The notes: generated from the sequence alone by a model not told the origin. A stretch of DNA of 64,000 nucleotides from Piliocolobus tephrosceles (GCF_002776525.5 NC_045438.1:156155332-156219331); one strand, 5' to 3'; counted from the first letter of the stretch, positions 14,463 to 27,654 are shown. Numbers and translations are program-made.

Positions 14463-15264
14463 TAGGAATCTCATGAATAATAAAAATCAATTGTAACTAC
14501 CATTGGTAGCTCTTCTGTTTCCCAAAATGCATAGTCCTACATTTTTTTCTAATAAAGGAAGCTATTTGAAAGGAGATAATTCAAAGAAGAGAAATGAATA
14601 TTTTTATAAAGAGAGAAAATGTAAGATGAAAAGTAAGAGGACCTGGGGTTTATTGAGTTTGGAGAAGAGACATCTTTGAGTCTTTCTGATCTCCATCTTA
14701 ATCAAGGCTCAAACAAAGAGGAGACAATCCTCCTCTAAAGCAGGTCTGATTGTGTTTGAAAGGGCGTGGGGGCATTTTATTGGTCAGGGTGACAAAATTT
14801 TGGAACATGGAGTTTCTATACCAACCAGTTTCAAGAAAAAAAAAAAAAAAGATTTACAAAATTACTTACCTGAACTTGAGAGTTCTAAAACAGTCAGACT
14901 AGATTTTCACAGCTCTGGGACCCTGTAAATAGCGTCCACCTGTAAGAGGTTCTGCTAAGTTAAGAGACAAGATCTACAGAATGGTTTTCCCCAGGAAAGA
15001 ATTAACTAGTTTGAATAGGCCCATATAAGGATTAAAGTTAAGCCATTGGCCATATCCTGACAAATATTTTCCAGACTGTGTTTCCTGAAAAGTAAGGTTG
15101 GTCGGGTTTTATTTCACTAGGGTGTATGTGCAGGGGTGAATGGGAAGGAAGATAAGGGGGATGTGTGTGTGTGTGAGTGTGTGTAAAAGTAATGATACAT
15201 CTTTTCTATATTCATGTTTTAGTCTTTTTAAAGAACATATTATTAACCATTTTGTTTTGTCTCT
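14463..15264. other. Single-copy sequence with a short TG repeat
   Basis: Nothing recognised except an A15 run near 14836 and a short imperfect (TG)n at 15161-15184. Confidence 0.45.
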
Positions 15265-15400
15265 GTAGTGCAAGGGTATGGGATTTGAAATCACACCAAA
15301 GTGCGTTTGAAGCTCACTTGTGTGGTCTTGGATAAGTTACTTAAACATCCCTACCTTCAGTTTCCTTATCTGGAAAACAGAGTATCATGTCGACCTTGCA
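15265..15400 (+). repeat. MIR SINE fragment
   Basis: ATGGGATTTGAAATCACACC, TGTGTGGTCTTGGATAAGTT and CCTTCAGTTTCCTTATCTGG follow the sense MIR consensus. Confidence 0.75.
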
Positions 15401-15439
15401 GGATTGTTTAACAGATTCTCCCTCTAGTTCAAGCTGCTT

Positions 15440-15620
15440 TCGTAGTGTTGCTGTCTCTTACTTGTCCCCCATCGTGCATTCTTTCACTAGTAAAGTGTAC
15501 ATTCCACCAGGGCAGGTACCGTGTCTCTTTTCCTCACCATGTGTACCCCTAGAACCGCATTTACTGATGTGCTTCTTGCATAAGCAGGAGCACAATAAAT
15601 ATCTGTTGAATAAACTTTTG
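15440..15620 (+). repeat. L2 3' end
   Basis: ACATTCCACCAGGGCAGGTA, GTACCCCTAGAACCGCA and AGCACAATAAATATCTGTTG match the L2 3' terminus (gggcaggg... cctagaac... ctcaataaatatttgttgaat). Confidence 0.72.
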
Positions 15621-15624
15621 TAAG

Positions 15625-16190
15625 AGAGTCACTGTTAGGTTAAAGTTCTTCAAAAGTGCATCACTGCCCACAGAGCAAAGTTCAAACTCCTTAGAGGGCC
15701 ATAAAAGCTGTTTTTGAGTCAGCTCCTGCTTACCAAGATCTAACTCAGCTCTCGGCGCCCCCCTCCCTCCTCCCAAGGCTTCTGGGCATACCTGTGGAGG
15801 TGGCATCCTACAAGAGGGCTCCCCGACAAAGGGCTCATATAGAGGCTGACCTCAGCCTCCTGGTACACAGCGGAAAGACTCAATCTTCACAGAGTCTCTT
15901 CTTTCTCATTGGTTGGCCTAGAGAGGGGGCGCTCTTTTGCAATGTATTCACCTTGAGATGACAAGTTTCTACTTTGCACAAGAGCCCATGGACAGAGCAG
16001 CACCTCTAAGCTCCAGCCATGCAGTTTCGCTCCCAGTGTCCTCAGGCTGCTCCAAGCACTCTTGCCTCTGAGCTTTTAAAGAGTTGCTCTTTCTTAACCT
16101 GACTCAATGCCATTCTTCCCCAAAGCCTCTCTGACCCCCAGAATGGTTGCTGGCCACTCAGCACTCCATGCTTGCTTCTTTTCTAGCACT
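15625..16190 (+). repeat. L2 fragment, second copy
   Basis: AGAGCAAAGTTCAAACTCCT near 15673 corresponds to the L2 text 'gagtaaaagccaaagtcctta'. Then ACTCTTGCCTCTGAGC and CAATGCCATTCTTCCCCAAA correspond to 'gcctttgcacttgctgttccctctgcctggaatgctcttcccc'. It lies just downstream of the 3' end of another L2, so these are two separate insertions. Confidence 0.62.
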
Positions 16191-16320
16191 CATTCATTTA
16201 CCCACTCACTTACATAATGATTATTAAGTGCCTGCCAGGGTAAGGTGCCAGTGTATGGCAGTCCACAAGATGGACACAAGTCCTGTCTTTTGGAGCTAAC
16301 AAAACATCAGCGAAGATAGC
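16191..16320 (-). repeat. L2 3'-end fragment
   Basis: GATTATTAAGTGCCTGCCAG and AGTGTATGGCAGTCCACAAG, then GTCCTGTCTTTTGGAGC, match the reversed L2 3' end (attgagcgcctactatgtgccaggcac... ctgccctcatggagc). Confidence 0.62.
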
Positions 16321-16341
16321 CATTAAATGAATCACTACACT

Positions 16342-16644
<303 letters not shown>

Positions 16645-17507
16645 TTATTGCACCAAGAGGCGTTTTATCTTAATTTTGAAGAGGCTCTAGGATGTGGTGG
16701 AAGTGTGTATCAAACTGGAGTAAGAGAATCACCCTTTGAGACTGTTTTGGAATTGTCTAAGTTCTTGTCTGTCTTCCGTCTGGGCTGTAGCATGCTTAAG
16801 CTCTAAATCTCATTTTTCTGAATTACAGCTCCAGAGTTTAGCAGAAGACACTTAATATGCACTCCATAAATTATAAATATTACTGATATAAATATTACCA
16901 TCTTGGAAATAGTCTCTACAAAGCTGTGTACTTTCTCACCTGTGACAAAACAGATTTTGGAGTACTTCTGTCCACAATTTTTATTTGTCTCTGAATAGAA
17001 AGAGTTGCGGGAGTGCACATGTGGGAAAAGTCTTGTAAAACTTGAGGCATTTTCGTTTTTAATATCTAGCCCCCCTTTCTCCCTCCTCCTTAGGAGGTAT
17101 GAATCCTTCCTGCTCCTCATCCCCCAGGCCCCAAGAACCTTTCCCCTTCCAACTCCCTCATGACTTGGCTGCCACCATTTATGCCTTGCCTGAATCTCAT
17201 TCATACCAACTTGTTGATTCTCCCCGGTAGCTGCACTTTTAGCCTTCTTTTCAATATCTAGCATGAAAGTTTGTATGTTCTATCAAAGGAATGTCACATG
17301 ACTATGAAAAGTTAGGGGCGCTTGAGATACGGGACTCAGTATTGACATGTGAACTTCATTGCCTCACCAAGTATTTGTGTTGTCATTGTGTGACAATACC
17401 GAGATATGTTACATATATTCTTTTGCATGACCCAAATACTGCCAATAATAAAATGTTTTTCTAGTTTTAATTTTTGTTTAATATTCCCTTATTTTTATTG
17501 ACAAATA
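16645..17507. other. Mostly single-copy; possible old repeat at 17030-17250
   Basis: A minus-strand open frame of 153 aa (16803-17264) covers most of this stretch. I recognise no domain in it. The CT-rich piece CTCCTCCTTAGGAGGTATGA, CCAGGCCCCAAGAACC and CTCCCTCATGACTTGGCTGC has the wording of a dispersed repeat, which argues against a gene. Confidence 0.4.
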
Positions 17508-17525
17508 AGAATTGTATATATTACA

Positions 17526-17824
17526 GGCCAGGCACAGTGGCTCATGCCTGTAATCCCAGCACTCTGAGAGGCTGAGGTGGGAGGATCATGAGGTCAGGAG
17601 TTCGAGACCAAGACTGGCCAACATGGTGAAACCCCGTCTCTACTAATATACAAAAAAAAGTAGCTGGGCATGGTGACGGGCACCTGTAATCCCAGCTACT
17701 CGGGAGGTTGAGGCAGAATCCCTTGACTCCAGGAGGCGGAGCTTGCAGTGAGCTGAGATCGCACCATTGCACTCCAGCCTGGGCGACAGGGAGAGACTCC
17801 ATCTCAAAAAACAAACAAAAAAAG
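17526..17824 (+). mobile_element. Alu with perfect 18-bp target duplication
   Basis: The element runs from GGCCAGGCACAGTGGCTCA to an A-rich tail (AAAAAACAAACAAAA). AGAATTGTATATATTACA occurs at 17508-17525 and again at 17825-17842 without mismatch, so both ends are certain. Confidence 0.97.
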
Positions 17825-17842
17825 AGAATTGTATATATTACA

Positions 17843-18813
17843 AGGTACAATATGATGTTTTGATATACGTAGAAAAATTAAAGCTAATTGACAAGCTAAT
17901 TAACCTCACCTACTTACAATTTTTTATGGTAAGAATATTCAAAATTTACTCTTTCAGGTAAACAGGAGAGCTAAGTGTTAGGGTTCTATTGCACAGCATG
18001 GTGACCAGAATTAATAATAATTAAGTATATATTTTTAATAATTGTATATAATTAATAAATAATAATTAATTGATTAATTATAATAATTAATATATAAATA
18101 ATTAATAAAGATTGTATATTGCAAAATCTCTAAGAGTAGGTTTTTAAACATTCTCGCCACATAATAAAACTTTTAAATAAAAATTACTGTTACTGTAGGT
18201 AAACTTGGTTTAACCACTTCAAGATGAAACTGATTTTTAAGATATTTAGGAGTCCTGAGTTGAAGGTACTCCAAAATAACTGCATGAGTTCCTCACCCTC
18301 TGCCTTACACCTCCCTCCTTTCCCTTCCCCTTTGCTCACACACACCCAGGGATCCAGGGATCTAGGGCTCCTGGGCTATGGTGCCATCTGCCTTTGTATG
18401 TCTCTATCTGTGCTCCTATCTTTGCATCAGAATTTTGTCTTCAATCCTGCAGTTTGACAGTTATGCTTTATGGCCCCAGACAGGCTGCTGACAGCATCCT
18501 CTAGATTCCCGAATCCCTGGGGAGCGTAGAACCTTATGGATGGGTGAAGCACATGTGTGTGCGTGTGTGTGTGTGTGTGTGCGTGCATACGCACATGCTT
18601 CTGTGTGCATGTGTTGGGGAGTCATGTTCAAGAAGATGGGTGAGAAGGAAGGACATGAGCAGACACCAGGGTCCTCAACTCCGGTTGCAACTACTTGGGG
18701 AGTAAACCTGAGAGTCTAATGATCTGTGTGCTCATGGGGGCTCCTGAAGTCAGTAAAGATTTTGGACATTGGTGCCAAGTATAAGCATCAAAGGGGTAAT
18801 TGAAAGAGAAGAG
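17843..18813. other. Single-copy sequence with an AT-rich block
   Basis: 18008-18110 is a TAAT/ATTA-rich low-complexity stretch (AATTAATTGATTAATTATAA). The rest is unrecognised apart from the TG repeat listed separately. Confidence 0.5.
18554..18596. repeat. Imperfect (TG)n microsatellite
   Basis: TGTGTGTGCG followed by about ten TG units, then GCGTGCATACGCAC. Interrupted by GC steps. Confidence 0.9.
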
Positions 18814-19098
18814 GGCCAGGTGTGGTAGCTCACACCTGTAGTTCCAGTCGTGAGCCAACACACTTTGGGAGTTCAAGGCAGGAGGATTGCTTGCAGTCAG
18901 GAGTTCAAGACAAGCCTGGGCAACAGAGTGAGACCCCTTCTGTACAAAAAATTTAAAACTTAGCCAGGCATGGTGGTGCACGCCTATAGTCCCAGCTGTC
19001 AGGAGGCTGAGGCGGGAGGACTGCTTGAGCCCAGAAGGTCAAGGCTGCAGTGAGCTATGATCACACCACTGCACTCCCTCTGGAAAAAAAAAAAAAAA
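18814..19098 (+). mobile_element. AluJ-like, internally rearranged
   Basis: Begins GGCCAGGTGTGGTAGCTCAC. The left monomer contains a small rearrangement: the words CCAGTCGTGAGCCAACA precede CACTTTGGGAGTTC. The right monomer stops at GCACTCCCTCTGG and lacks the usual 'agcctgggtgacagagtgag' before the A tail. Near-match flanks GAAAGAGAAGAG and GAAAGAGAGAAGAG suggest a target duplication. Confidence 0.88.
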
Positions 19099-19844
19099 GA
19101 GAAAGAGAGAAGAGGAAATACATTATTTATTTGCACAAATAATATGCTGGTCATATATGTCTATAATGTGTCAGAAGAAATGTACTATAAATTTTACTGG
19201 AGGAAAACAGCAAACTCTATACCCATTCATGAAACATACATCAATAAACAGGGCAGAATTAAACATGGGCTACATCAGACTATGAGTCGGAACATTTGGC
19301 CACAGAGGAGAAATACCAACCACAGTTTTGTCTTATTTCCTAAAGAGGTGATCTTTCTGGAGGGGTTTTCTGAGCTAGGGAGTTTCTCCCCTTTTCCCTT
19401 CAGTCTCCTCAGTCCCCACTTCCTCCCCTTTAATATTGATAATGGTGAGAGTCTGTCAGGAATAACCCAAACAATGGATAACCTCAGAGAGTATAAACGT
19501 TTAGCAAGAACATCAGGTAGAGAGAGGGCTCAAGGAACAAGTCTAGCTGCAAAGAGTGAGGGGAAGGAGAATGAGAGACACACTTTTTTTTTTTTTGCTA
19601 TTTCCAGCATTTGAGGGGGGAAAGCCCCACAGTAGGAGAGACAGCCTACAACAATGAAAGAAGACTGCAGCCTGTATAAAAAAATATTTTTACATGTATA
19701 AGACATGCAGTTAAAATGTGCACACGCAAATAAGGCAGAAAAAGAGCCATCTGACTCATTAATTAGTGTAAATATAACACTAATTTTAGTCCTTTATGAA
19801 ATTCTCCAAAATTTGTGCTTAAATAACATGCAATTCAACCCATT
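19099..19844. other. Unrecognised sequence holding the longest open frame
   Basis: A plus-strand open frame of 185 aa (19057-19614) starts inside the Alu tail and runs through here. The product begins with an Alu poly-lysine run and shows no domain, signal peptide or repeat I know. A chance frame of this length is plausible in a window this size, so I do not call a gene. Confidence 0.45.
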
Positions 19845-20060
19845 TGTTCTCCAGCCAATATATGCTGAGTGCTGATTGTGTGCTAGGCATTGTGCTAGAC
19901 GCTGGCGTGCAGTGATATGCCACATGTGCGTTCCTGCCCTCATGGATCTGACAGTCAAGCGGGCATGACAGTCTAATCAGGGAACTGCCCAGGAGAGAAT
20001 GTGAGGCTGCACCTTTGATGGAGAGTTCCACAGTACCAGAGAGCATCTCAGAGTGGGATA
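19845..20060 (-). repeat. L2 3'-end fragment
   Basis: GAGTGCTGATTGTGTGCTAG, GCATTGTGCTAGACGCTGG and TTCCTGCCCTCATGGATCTG, then ACAGTCAAGCGGGCATGACA match the reversed L2 3' end. Confidence 0.75.
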
Positions 20061-20369
20061 TACCCTCTTGGGAAGAACAGGAAAGGCTCTAGGAAATCTC
20101 TCCTGAAAAATTACATTTCTTGAGAAACAAAAATCCTATGGTTAAGATTGTTATTGCATTTAATAACAGTTGGAATTCATATTCCCGGACCTCTGTTCTT
20201 CTGGTTTGGCTATCACAGCGATGAGCCTGCCAGGTGAATTGAGCGAGTTGGGAACTTACTGTAAATGTCAGTTTCTGGCTTCTTTCAAATCACTCAAGAT
20301 TTAAATATCAAAGATGCAACTTCAGGACTTTCTCTTTTCTTATAACTTTACAAGCAATGCCTGGTTTTG

Positions 20370-20475
20370 CTCAATTGTCTACTTATTTACCCATCAATAA
20401 ATATTGGGCTACGGACACTGTACCCTATGTTAAGTGTTCGGAGCACAGAGGCTAGTTGGAGATACCAGGCTGTTA
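20370..20475 (-). repeat. L2 3'-end fragment
   Basis: CCATCAATAAATATTGGGCT and GTACCCTATGTTAAGTGTTC resemble the extreme 3' end of L2 in reverse. Confidence 0.5.
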
Positions 20476-21074
20476 GGAAATGTATGAAATGAATATATAA
20501 TTACAAATTGCAATGACTATTGCTTTATGGGTCAGAGTTTGTAATTATGGACAACAGGATACACTATAGACGAATTAAGCAGAAAGGCGTGCATTAAGAG
20601 TACAGCCAGCTCCATATTCTAAAGAGGCCTAAGGAAACAACTCTAGGCCAAAATTCCAAGATCATTGCTCCCAACTATTGCAGAACTAGGCCACCAAGGG
20701 AGCTCCTGCCCTTGTTAAGGAGAGAATCTCACATCCTCTGCCAGGACCCCAGCAAGCCAGATGAACCCCTCTATCCAGCTCTCTCTCACTATGTAGCAAC
20801 ATGTCTAAACCACCTCCCACAGGTATGTCTGATGGGCAGAATCTCAACCACTTCTAGAACCCAACTGCAAGGGAGCCTGGGAAAGGCAGTTTTAGTCTTA
20901 GGCCCCGCCTTTGAGAAGGAGACTGGAGTGCCTATTAAGGGAGCCCCACACAGTTGGCTACGGTCTCCAAGGGAAAGAGCAGGGAACTGCCAGAGAAAAA
21001 AAATAACACCAGGCATCTGCTTTAGGTTGAGTAAGAGAAGAAGGCCATTCTTAGGAAGCAGCTTTTAAAGTCAG
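20476..21074. other. Unrecognised, with a possible old repeat
   Basis: 20860-20930 (AACTGCAAGGGAGCCTGGGA, AAGGCAGTTTTAGTCTTAGG) resembles wording of a dispersed repeat that may be the same family as 4080-4440. A 118-aa plus frame (20712-21068) overlaps it and has no recognisable domain. Confidence 0.35.
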
Positions 21075-21290
21075 TGCAGAGGAAGGAATAGGATTCAGTT
21101 CATCAGTGTGTGCAAAGGCCCTGAGGTAGAATTTGACAGTGAGAACACACAGGAAAGTGAAGGAGGTGACTGACTATGTGGGGAACATAGAGCAAGGCCT
21201 GAGAAGCCTGGAGAGGTGGAGGGACTGATTGTTCAGGACCTCATGCTTTATTCTACCTGCAATGAGAAGCCCTTAGGGGCCTAGAAACTG
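21075..21290 (-). repeat. L2 fragment
   Basis: GTGTGTGCAAAGGCCCTGAG is the hallmark reversed L2 phrase, followed by GAGAAGCCTGGAGAGGTGG, TTCAGGACCTCATGCTTTAT and TCTACCTGCAATGAGAAGCC in L2 order. Confidence 0.75.
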
Positions 21291-22888
21291 GGATTTGAGA
21301 CTATGCTGTCATTAATGCATAGCAGACTAACTATGCTGTAATTCATTGCTAATGCTCTCTTCTGCAAGAAGCAAGATATTGACTAAAAGGGCCCTCGAGA
21401 GAAGCAGTTCCTGGTTGGCTCAGCCATTCAGTGACGCCTGGGCCCTGGGGCAGCCTCTTCGTGATCTTTGGGGCTGCTCCTACAGGTTCACAAGACTGTG
21501 GTTGCGGTGCCAAGTGTCACATGCTCCCTCCAATGAAGGCAGGGATTGGAAGAAATCTCTCTTTGGAAACTGGGGAAAAGAAACCTGTTTTCCAGAAACC
21601 CTCACATTCCTTTGCCCAAGATTGGGTGCCATTCCTCTGCTGAGCTACAAACACACCAGGAACGTGATTATCTGAGATTTTCAGATTCTACAGTGGGAGG
21701 CAACCAGTGCCGAGAAAGGAGGAGGGAACTGTGGCTTTCGATAGGGAACCACAGCAAATGCCAGAGCTGTATTTTATCACCACCATAAACTCCACACACA
21801 CTCATGTCATCCACACAGAGTGAGCACAGGCTCAGAAAACACTCAGAACAAGACCAAAGTGAGTCTGGACTTGCCCAGCTAGAGAACACTAGAAACCCTA
21901 AGGCATGGAACGGGGTGTGTAAAAAAGTCCACACTTGTATAAATCAATCAGTTTTTTCTGGGCAATTGCACCACTTAGAAACTTTGTTTATAAATGTATC
22001 ATTAGCATATTCATAGTGTAATAAAACCCTAATAACAAGGTGCTTGTAGTACATACCAAGCCTCACCATCAGACACAGGCCCGGGTAGGGTTAGGCTTGC
22101 CTGTGTCTATCTGGGAGCCACAGATAGATAGATTCCCGTCAGTCCTCCTAGATTAGTGCTTGGCCATTGGCACACATGCGAATAAGGCTGATGCTCTTCC
22201 CTCTCTCTGTGACAGGATGCTAGCGTCAGAGGAGTCCACCTAAATTGTACTCTTTGCAATTGGTGTTACTAAAGCTAAATCATTTCTTTTTCAGACGAGG
22301 AACCGCATTTTACTTTCCTTATCTAGTTCTATTATTTCATCATCTCAGGAGAGTTCCAAATTTCTCCCTCCATCTAGTGAGGGGCTAAGTCGTATTTTCC
22401 AGTTACTGTTCTTTGCACAAGCAGAGAAGATAGAGGCAAGCAGTCACACCCCCAGATATATGTTATTTTCTGTTCTCTCTAATGCTCATTGGATATAGAC
22501 TAATGACCGTGCCAGACCCCAACACCATGACAAACCTGGACAGCTGCCCTCTTGCACACTAAGATGGAGTGGGGAATATTCAGCTGCCTCTTTTGTTCTC
22601 ATTAGACTTTCCCTAATGTATTCCCGACTCTCTACCAAAATCCTGGCTTGGGCTGCTCTCCATCTGGGAGAGCAGAGTTTACAGCTGTCTCTGGCTCTGA
22701 CAGTGTGGTTCTGTGACCAACAGCACGAGGGGCTTGCTGTTACATAAGTTGAACTCTACTCCAGAGATTTGTCTGTGAAACATCTAGTTGGAGGTGTAGA
22801 GGAAAGGGAAGAGGCAGAGGGATAGAGAAACAGAGAGGAGAATTTCTATGAAAGCCTTCAGCTAAATTCAAGATAAATTGTAGAGTAT
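21291..22888. other. Single-copy sequence, nothing recognised
   Basis: About 1.6 kb. Overlapping short frames at 21346-22016 on both strands show no domain and lack any supported splice structure. Confidence 0.45.
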
Positions 22889-22902
22889 CATAATGCATTT
22901 TT

Positions 22903-23185
22903 GCGGGGAGAAGTGTGGAGTCTCGCTCTGTCTCCCAGGCTGGAGTGCAGTGGCACAATCTCTGCTCACTGCAGCCTCTCTGGCTCCAGTAATCCTCCCA
23001 CCTCAGCCTCCCAAGTAGCTGAAACTACAGGTATGCACCACCACACCTGGCTAATTTTTGTAGTTTTAGTAGAGGCGGGGTTTTGCCATGTTGCCCAGGC
23101 TGGTCTTGAACTTCTGCACTCAAGCAATCTTCCTGCCTTGGCCTCTCAAAGCACTGGGATTACGGGCATGAACCACCATGCTTGC
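22903..23185 (-). mobile_element. Alu with perfect 14-bp target duplication
   Basis: CATAATGCATTTTT at 22889-22902 repeats exactly at 23186-23199. The T tail is almost lost and replaced by GCGGGGAGAAGTGTGGAG. The 121-aa frame across it is Alu-encoded and not a gene. Confidence 0.96.
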
Positions 23186-23493
23186 CATAATGCATTTTTA
23201 ATGTTGCAAAAGAAGTATTGGCTTTGCTTTTTCCCTTGCCTGCTGCCCTGCAATTTAGAGCTTTAAAGTTCAACATCCAGCCTGATGCCCTGCCGTCTCT
23301 GTAATTCCAAAGCCTCCTATGAATAATGAAATAGAGTAGGAGAAAGGAAAGAGATGGTAGAAGAGAAGCAAATAGAAAAAACAATGGAGATTCGATGAAA
23401 GAAAAGAGGAGAGCATGATTATAAGTGTAAGCGATGAGATAAAATTGCTGGGGAGAAAGAATTCATTCAGATAGAGAACTCTTATACCATACA

Positions 23494-23980
23494 TCCAAGT
23501 GCCTGCTAAGTGCCAGGCCCTCTGCCGGGCACTGAACATCGACTATGCAGGGATGATCAAGAAAGACAACTTTCCTGCTTTCATAGAGTGTGCATTCTAC
23601 CGAGGGAGACCAACAATAAACAAATAAACAAGGGTATGACATACGGTCAACAACTGATGAGTCCTGTGAAGGGAAATCAATCAGAGTAAAAAGACAGAGT
23701 GCAATAGGAGCGTGGCAGGAGGCAAAGATCTCTCTAAGGAGGTGTCATTTGAGAAGGGAATTTAAGAACACGAGAGAGCAAAGGACTTCGACGTCTGGGA
23801 AAACGGCACACCAGGCTTAGGAAAACAGCGAAAATATCCAGAGGTGGAAATAGTCCTGGTGAATGGAGTGAGGGAGCAGGACAGTGAAGGGAAGGGATGA
23901 AAAGGGAAGGATGGCCCAGAGAAGTGCCAGGAGGAGCCCGGGGAAATTGTAGTCAGGAGACAGTTTTTGCTTTGATTTTT
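23494..23980 (-). repeat. L2 3' region
   Basis: CTGCTAAGTGCCAGGCCCTC, CTTTCATAGAGTGTGCATTC, GAGACCAACAATAAACAAAT and AAGGAGGTGTCATTTGAGAA follow the reversed L2 3' region for nearly 500 bases. Confidence 0.82.
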
Positions 23981-24035
23981 ATGTTTAAAAAATGACTATA
24001 ACACTGAAAAATGGCTGAAAGAAAAATGTCGGTAA

Positions 24036-24490
<455 letters not shown>

Positions 24491-24546
24491 CACATATACT
24501 TTTGACCAAGCAGTTCCACTCCTGCAAATAAATATACCCCAAAAGA

Positions 24547-24715
24547 GGCCAGGTTCAGTGGCTCACACCTGTAATCCCAGCACTTGGGGAGGCCGAAATG
24601 GAAGGATCACTTGAGGCCAGAAGTTTGAGACCAGTGTGGGTAATTTAATGAGACCCCCATCTCTAAAAAATAAAATAAAATAAATAAAGGTAAAAATAAA
24701 TAGAAAAATTTGAAA
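24547..24715 (+). mobile_element. Alu left monomer (FLAM-like) inside L1M
   Basis: Only a left monomer (GGCCAGGTTCAGTGGCTCAC to CCCCATCTCTAAAAAATAAA) followed directly by a long A/T-rich tail. Flanked by AAATATACCCCAAA on both sides (24530 and 24716), so it was inserted as a monomer rather than cut down from a dimer. Confidence 0.82.
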
Positions 24716-25137
24716 AATATACCCCAAAGAAATAACAGCTTGTGTTTACTAAAAATCGTGTACAAGAGCATTCATAGCCTATTTACTCATAATAGCCCCA
24801 AGCTAAAAATAGCCCAAATGTTCATTAACTTTACAAAGGATAAATAAATTGTGGTATATGTATACAATGGAAGATAACAGTAAAGAAAAATCACAAGGTA
24901 CAGCTAAACACAGGAGAAGAAATTTTTTTCAGACCTAATGAAGAGATGAAAGAAACCAAATATGAAAAAATACATTCAGTATTTCTCCATTCATACGAAG
25001 GTCAAAAAAGTGGAAGTCATCTATCATGATAGAAGTCTCAGTTGTTACATTTGGAGGTTATAGACTGGGAGAGGTCATGGTTGAGGCTTTTGGGGTGCTA
25101 GAAGTGGTCTATATCCTCACAGATGTTCCATATACAA

Positions 25138-25841
<704 letters not shown>

Positions 25842-25969
25842 AATGCCTCTGTAAAAACTGAGTGAACATTAACATTCGAACACCTTACTGAACGTATGTT
25901 ATACCTCAATAAATATTTTGGAAGATGAAAGGAAAAAAGACTAGCCTGATTTTCTGTAAGCATGCTGTA

Positions 25970-27640
25970 TACGGTCAAGAGTGGAGGCAAGGAGGTTTTA
26001 GCAGACTGCTGCAGTATCTTGGGAGAGAGAAAGTGGCTTGGACTAGGATGCTGGTACTGAAGGTTCTGAAAATGGGTCAGAGTCAGGGGACATATGCTAA
26101 TTTGGGATGACAAGACATGCTAACAGATTGGTTGTGGGATGTGAGATAAAAAGAGGAATCAAGGATGACTCCCAGGTTTGTGGTCTGGGAAACTAGGTGG
26201 AGGGTAGAGCTATTTGTGGACAAACAGGAGGGAAGAACCTAGAATCCTGTTTGGTATGCATGCCCATTGATATCCAAGTAAAGATGCGGAGTATAAATTG
26301 GGGTGCATATCAGTGTCCTTAAAGGGGACTGTAGATATACTTTTGGAAGTTACCAGCATATTCACGGTATTCAAAGCTGTGGAGTAAATGAGAGTTTCAG
26401 GGGGTGGACTGTAGATTGAGAAGCGAGATCTGAACTTACTGGTACCCAAACATTTAGAGGCCAGGAAAGAAAAGAAGATCCAGAAAAGGAGACAGAGAAG
26501 AAGCCTCAGTGGGGAGGGAAAGGCAGAGAGAGGATAACAGAAAAAGTGTCTTGGAAGCCTAGTGAAGAAAATCAAGTGGAACTGCAGATTCAAGATTCAA
26601 CTCCCAGGATTCAACTCAAATACTCAAATTGAGGACCAGTTTGAAGTGCTCAGCAACAGAGCTACAGCCTTTCTGAACATCCAGAGGTGGCTGGCTCAAT
26701 TGTTGCTGTAAAGTTGAGAAGAACTGAGAGGTGATCATTGGATTTGGTAACATGGAGGATATCAATGGCTTGGCAATGGTAGTTTCACTGAGTGTGTCAA
26801 AATAGATAGGAATGAGGAAACAGAGACAATTGGTATAAGCAACTCTTGAGGAGGTTACCATACAACAAAGCAGATACATGAGGAAGTGGGAGACAGAAAG
26901 ATAGGACATTTTTATTTTAAGACGGGAAATATTAGAACATGTCTGTATGCTAACGACAGATCCTGCAGAAAGGGAGGAAATCGTGATATGAGAGAAGTGG
27001 AGAAAACTAGAGTAGAAAAACCTGTAGTGGTGTCAGACAGATGGAACCCAGTGTCCAGAAGAGGGGTTGACTTTAGACAGGATCAGAGACGGTTCCCCGC
27101 TCGTGGCAGGTGGGAAAGAAGAGGCTCACGGATACACGGGTGGTAGGCTGACTGATCAGGAGGTGGGAAGACAGGAAAGATCTCCTCAGGTTGCTTTTTA
27201 TAGTATTGTAAAAGAAGGACAAACAGTCATCATTTGAGAGTGAAGACAGAAGTTGGAGGAGAAAGGTGTGAACAGCTGTCTGGGAAAGATAATTGGTTAG
27301 GGAATGAGCTGGGACTGCCTGGTAGAATAAGGGCACCCATGAGGTCACATGGGTGCAGCGGATCCGTCAGCAGAGCTGTATTATTCCCTACATTCAGTTC
27401 AGAATAATGGGAATTGGATTAAGCCAAAGACGGGGCTTTGCTAGGAAGGCTCAGCAAAAGGGAGAAGGGCAGGTGGCCACAATATATGGAAAGGAATTGT
27501 TTAGTGACGCTTCAGGGAATCTAACCTGGGCAAGAAAAGAAGCAAGGACCTGAGCTGTTTGATGGGAAAGAGGTGGGAATTCACAGGAAAGAATTTGACA
27601 GCACCAGTTAAGATGAAAACAAGGATACCCTGTGGCATGG
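25970..27640 (-). mobile_element. Long L2 LINE, reverse-transcriptase part
   Basis: Reversed L2 text over about 1.6 kb: GTGGCTTGGACTAGGATGCT, TCAAGGATGACTCCCAGGTT, TCATTGGATTTGGTAACATG and CTTTGCTAGGAAGG, in consensus order. Most genomic L2 copies are short 3' fragments, so this length is notable. It is continued at 28216-28520 beyond an L1M insertion. Related to CR1-clade LINEs, with endonuclease and reverse transcriptase in ORF2. Confidence 0.74.
26200..27345 (-). pseudogene. L2 ORF2 reverse-transcriptase relic, catalytic motif lost
   Basis: Minus-strand conceptual translation near 26320-26385 gives FEYREYAGNFQKYIYSP, aligning with my memory of the L2 motif FKYHLYADDSQIYISSP. The YADD catalytic box (codons 26349-26360) now reads YAGN, so both metal-binding aspartates are gone. 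Upstream, NPSSG near 27065 fits the RT segment that precedes the conserved fingers region. Frames shift repeatedly; the longest minus frames (26210-26593, 26616-26909) are partly out of the RT frame. This is a dead copy. Confidence 0.66.
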
Positions 27641-27654
27641 CCATGTCTTCCAGG

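Noticed and set aside
20712..21068. 118-aa plus-strand frame
   Set aside because: No domain, no splice context, and partial resemblance to a dispersed repeat.
22901..23266. 121-aa plus-strand frame
   Set aside because: Antisense Alu translation extended a short way into flanking DNA.
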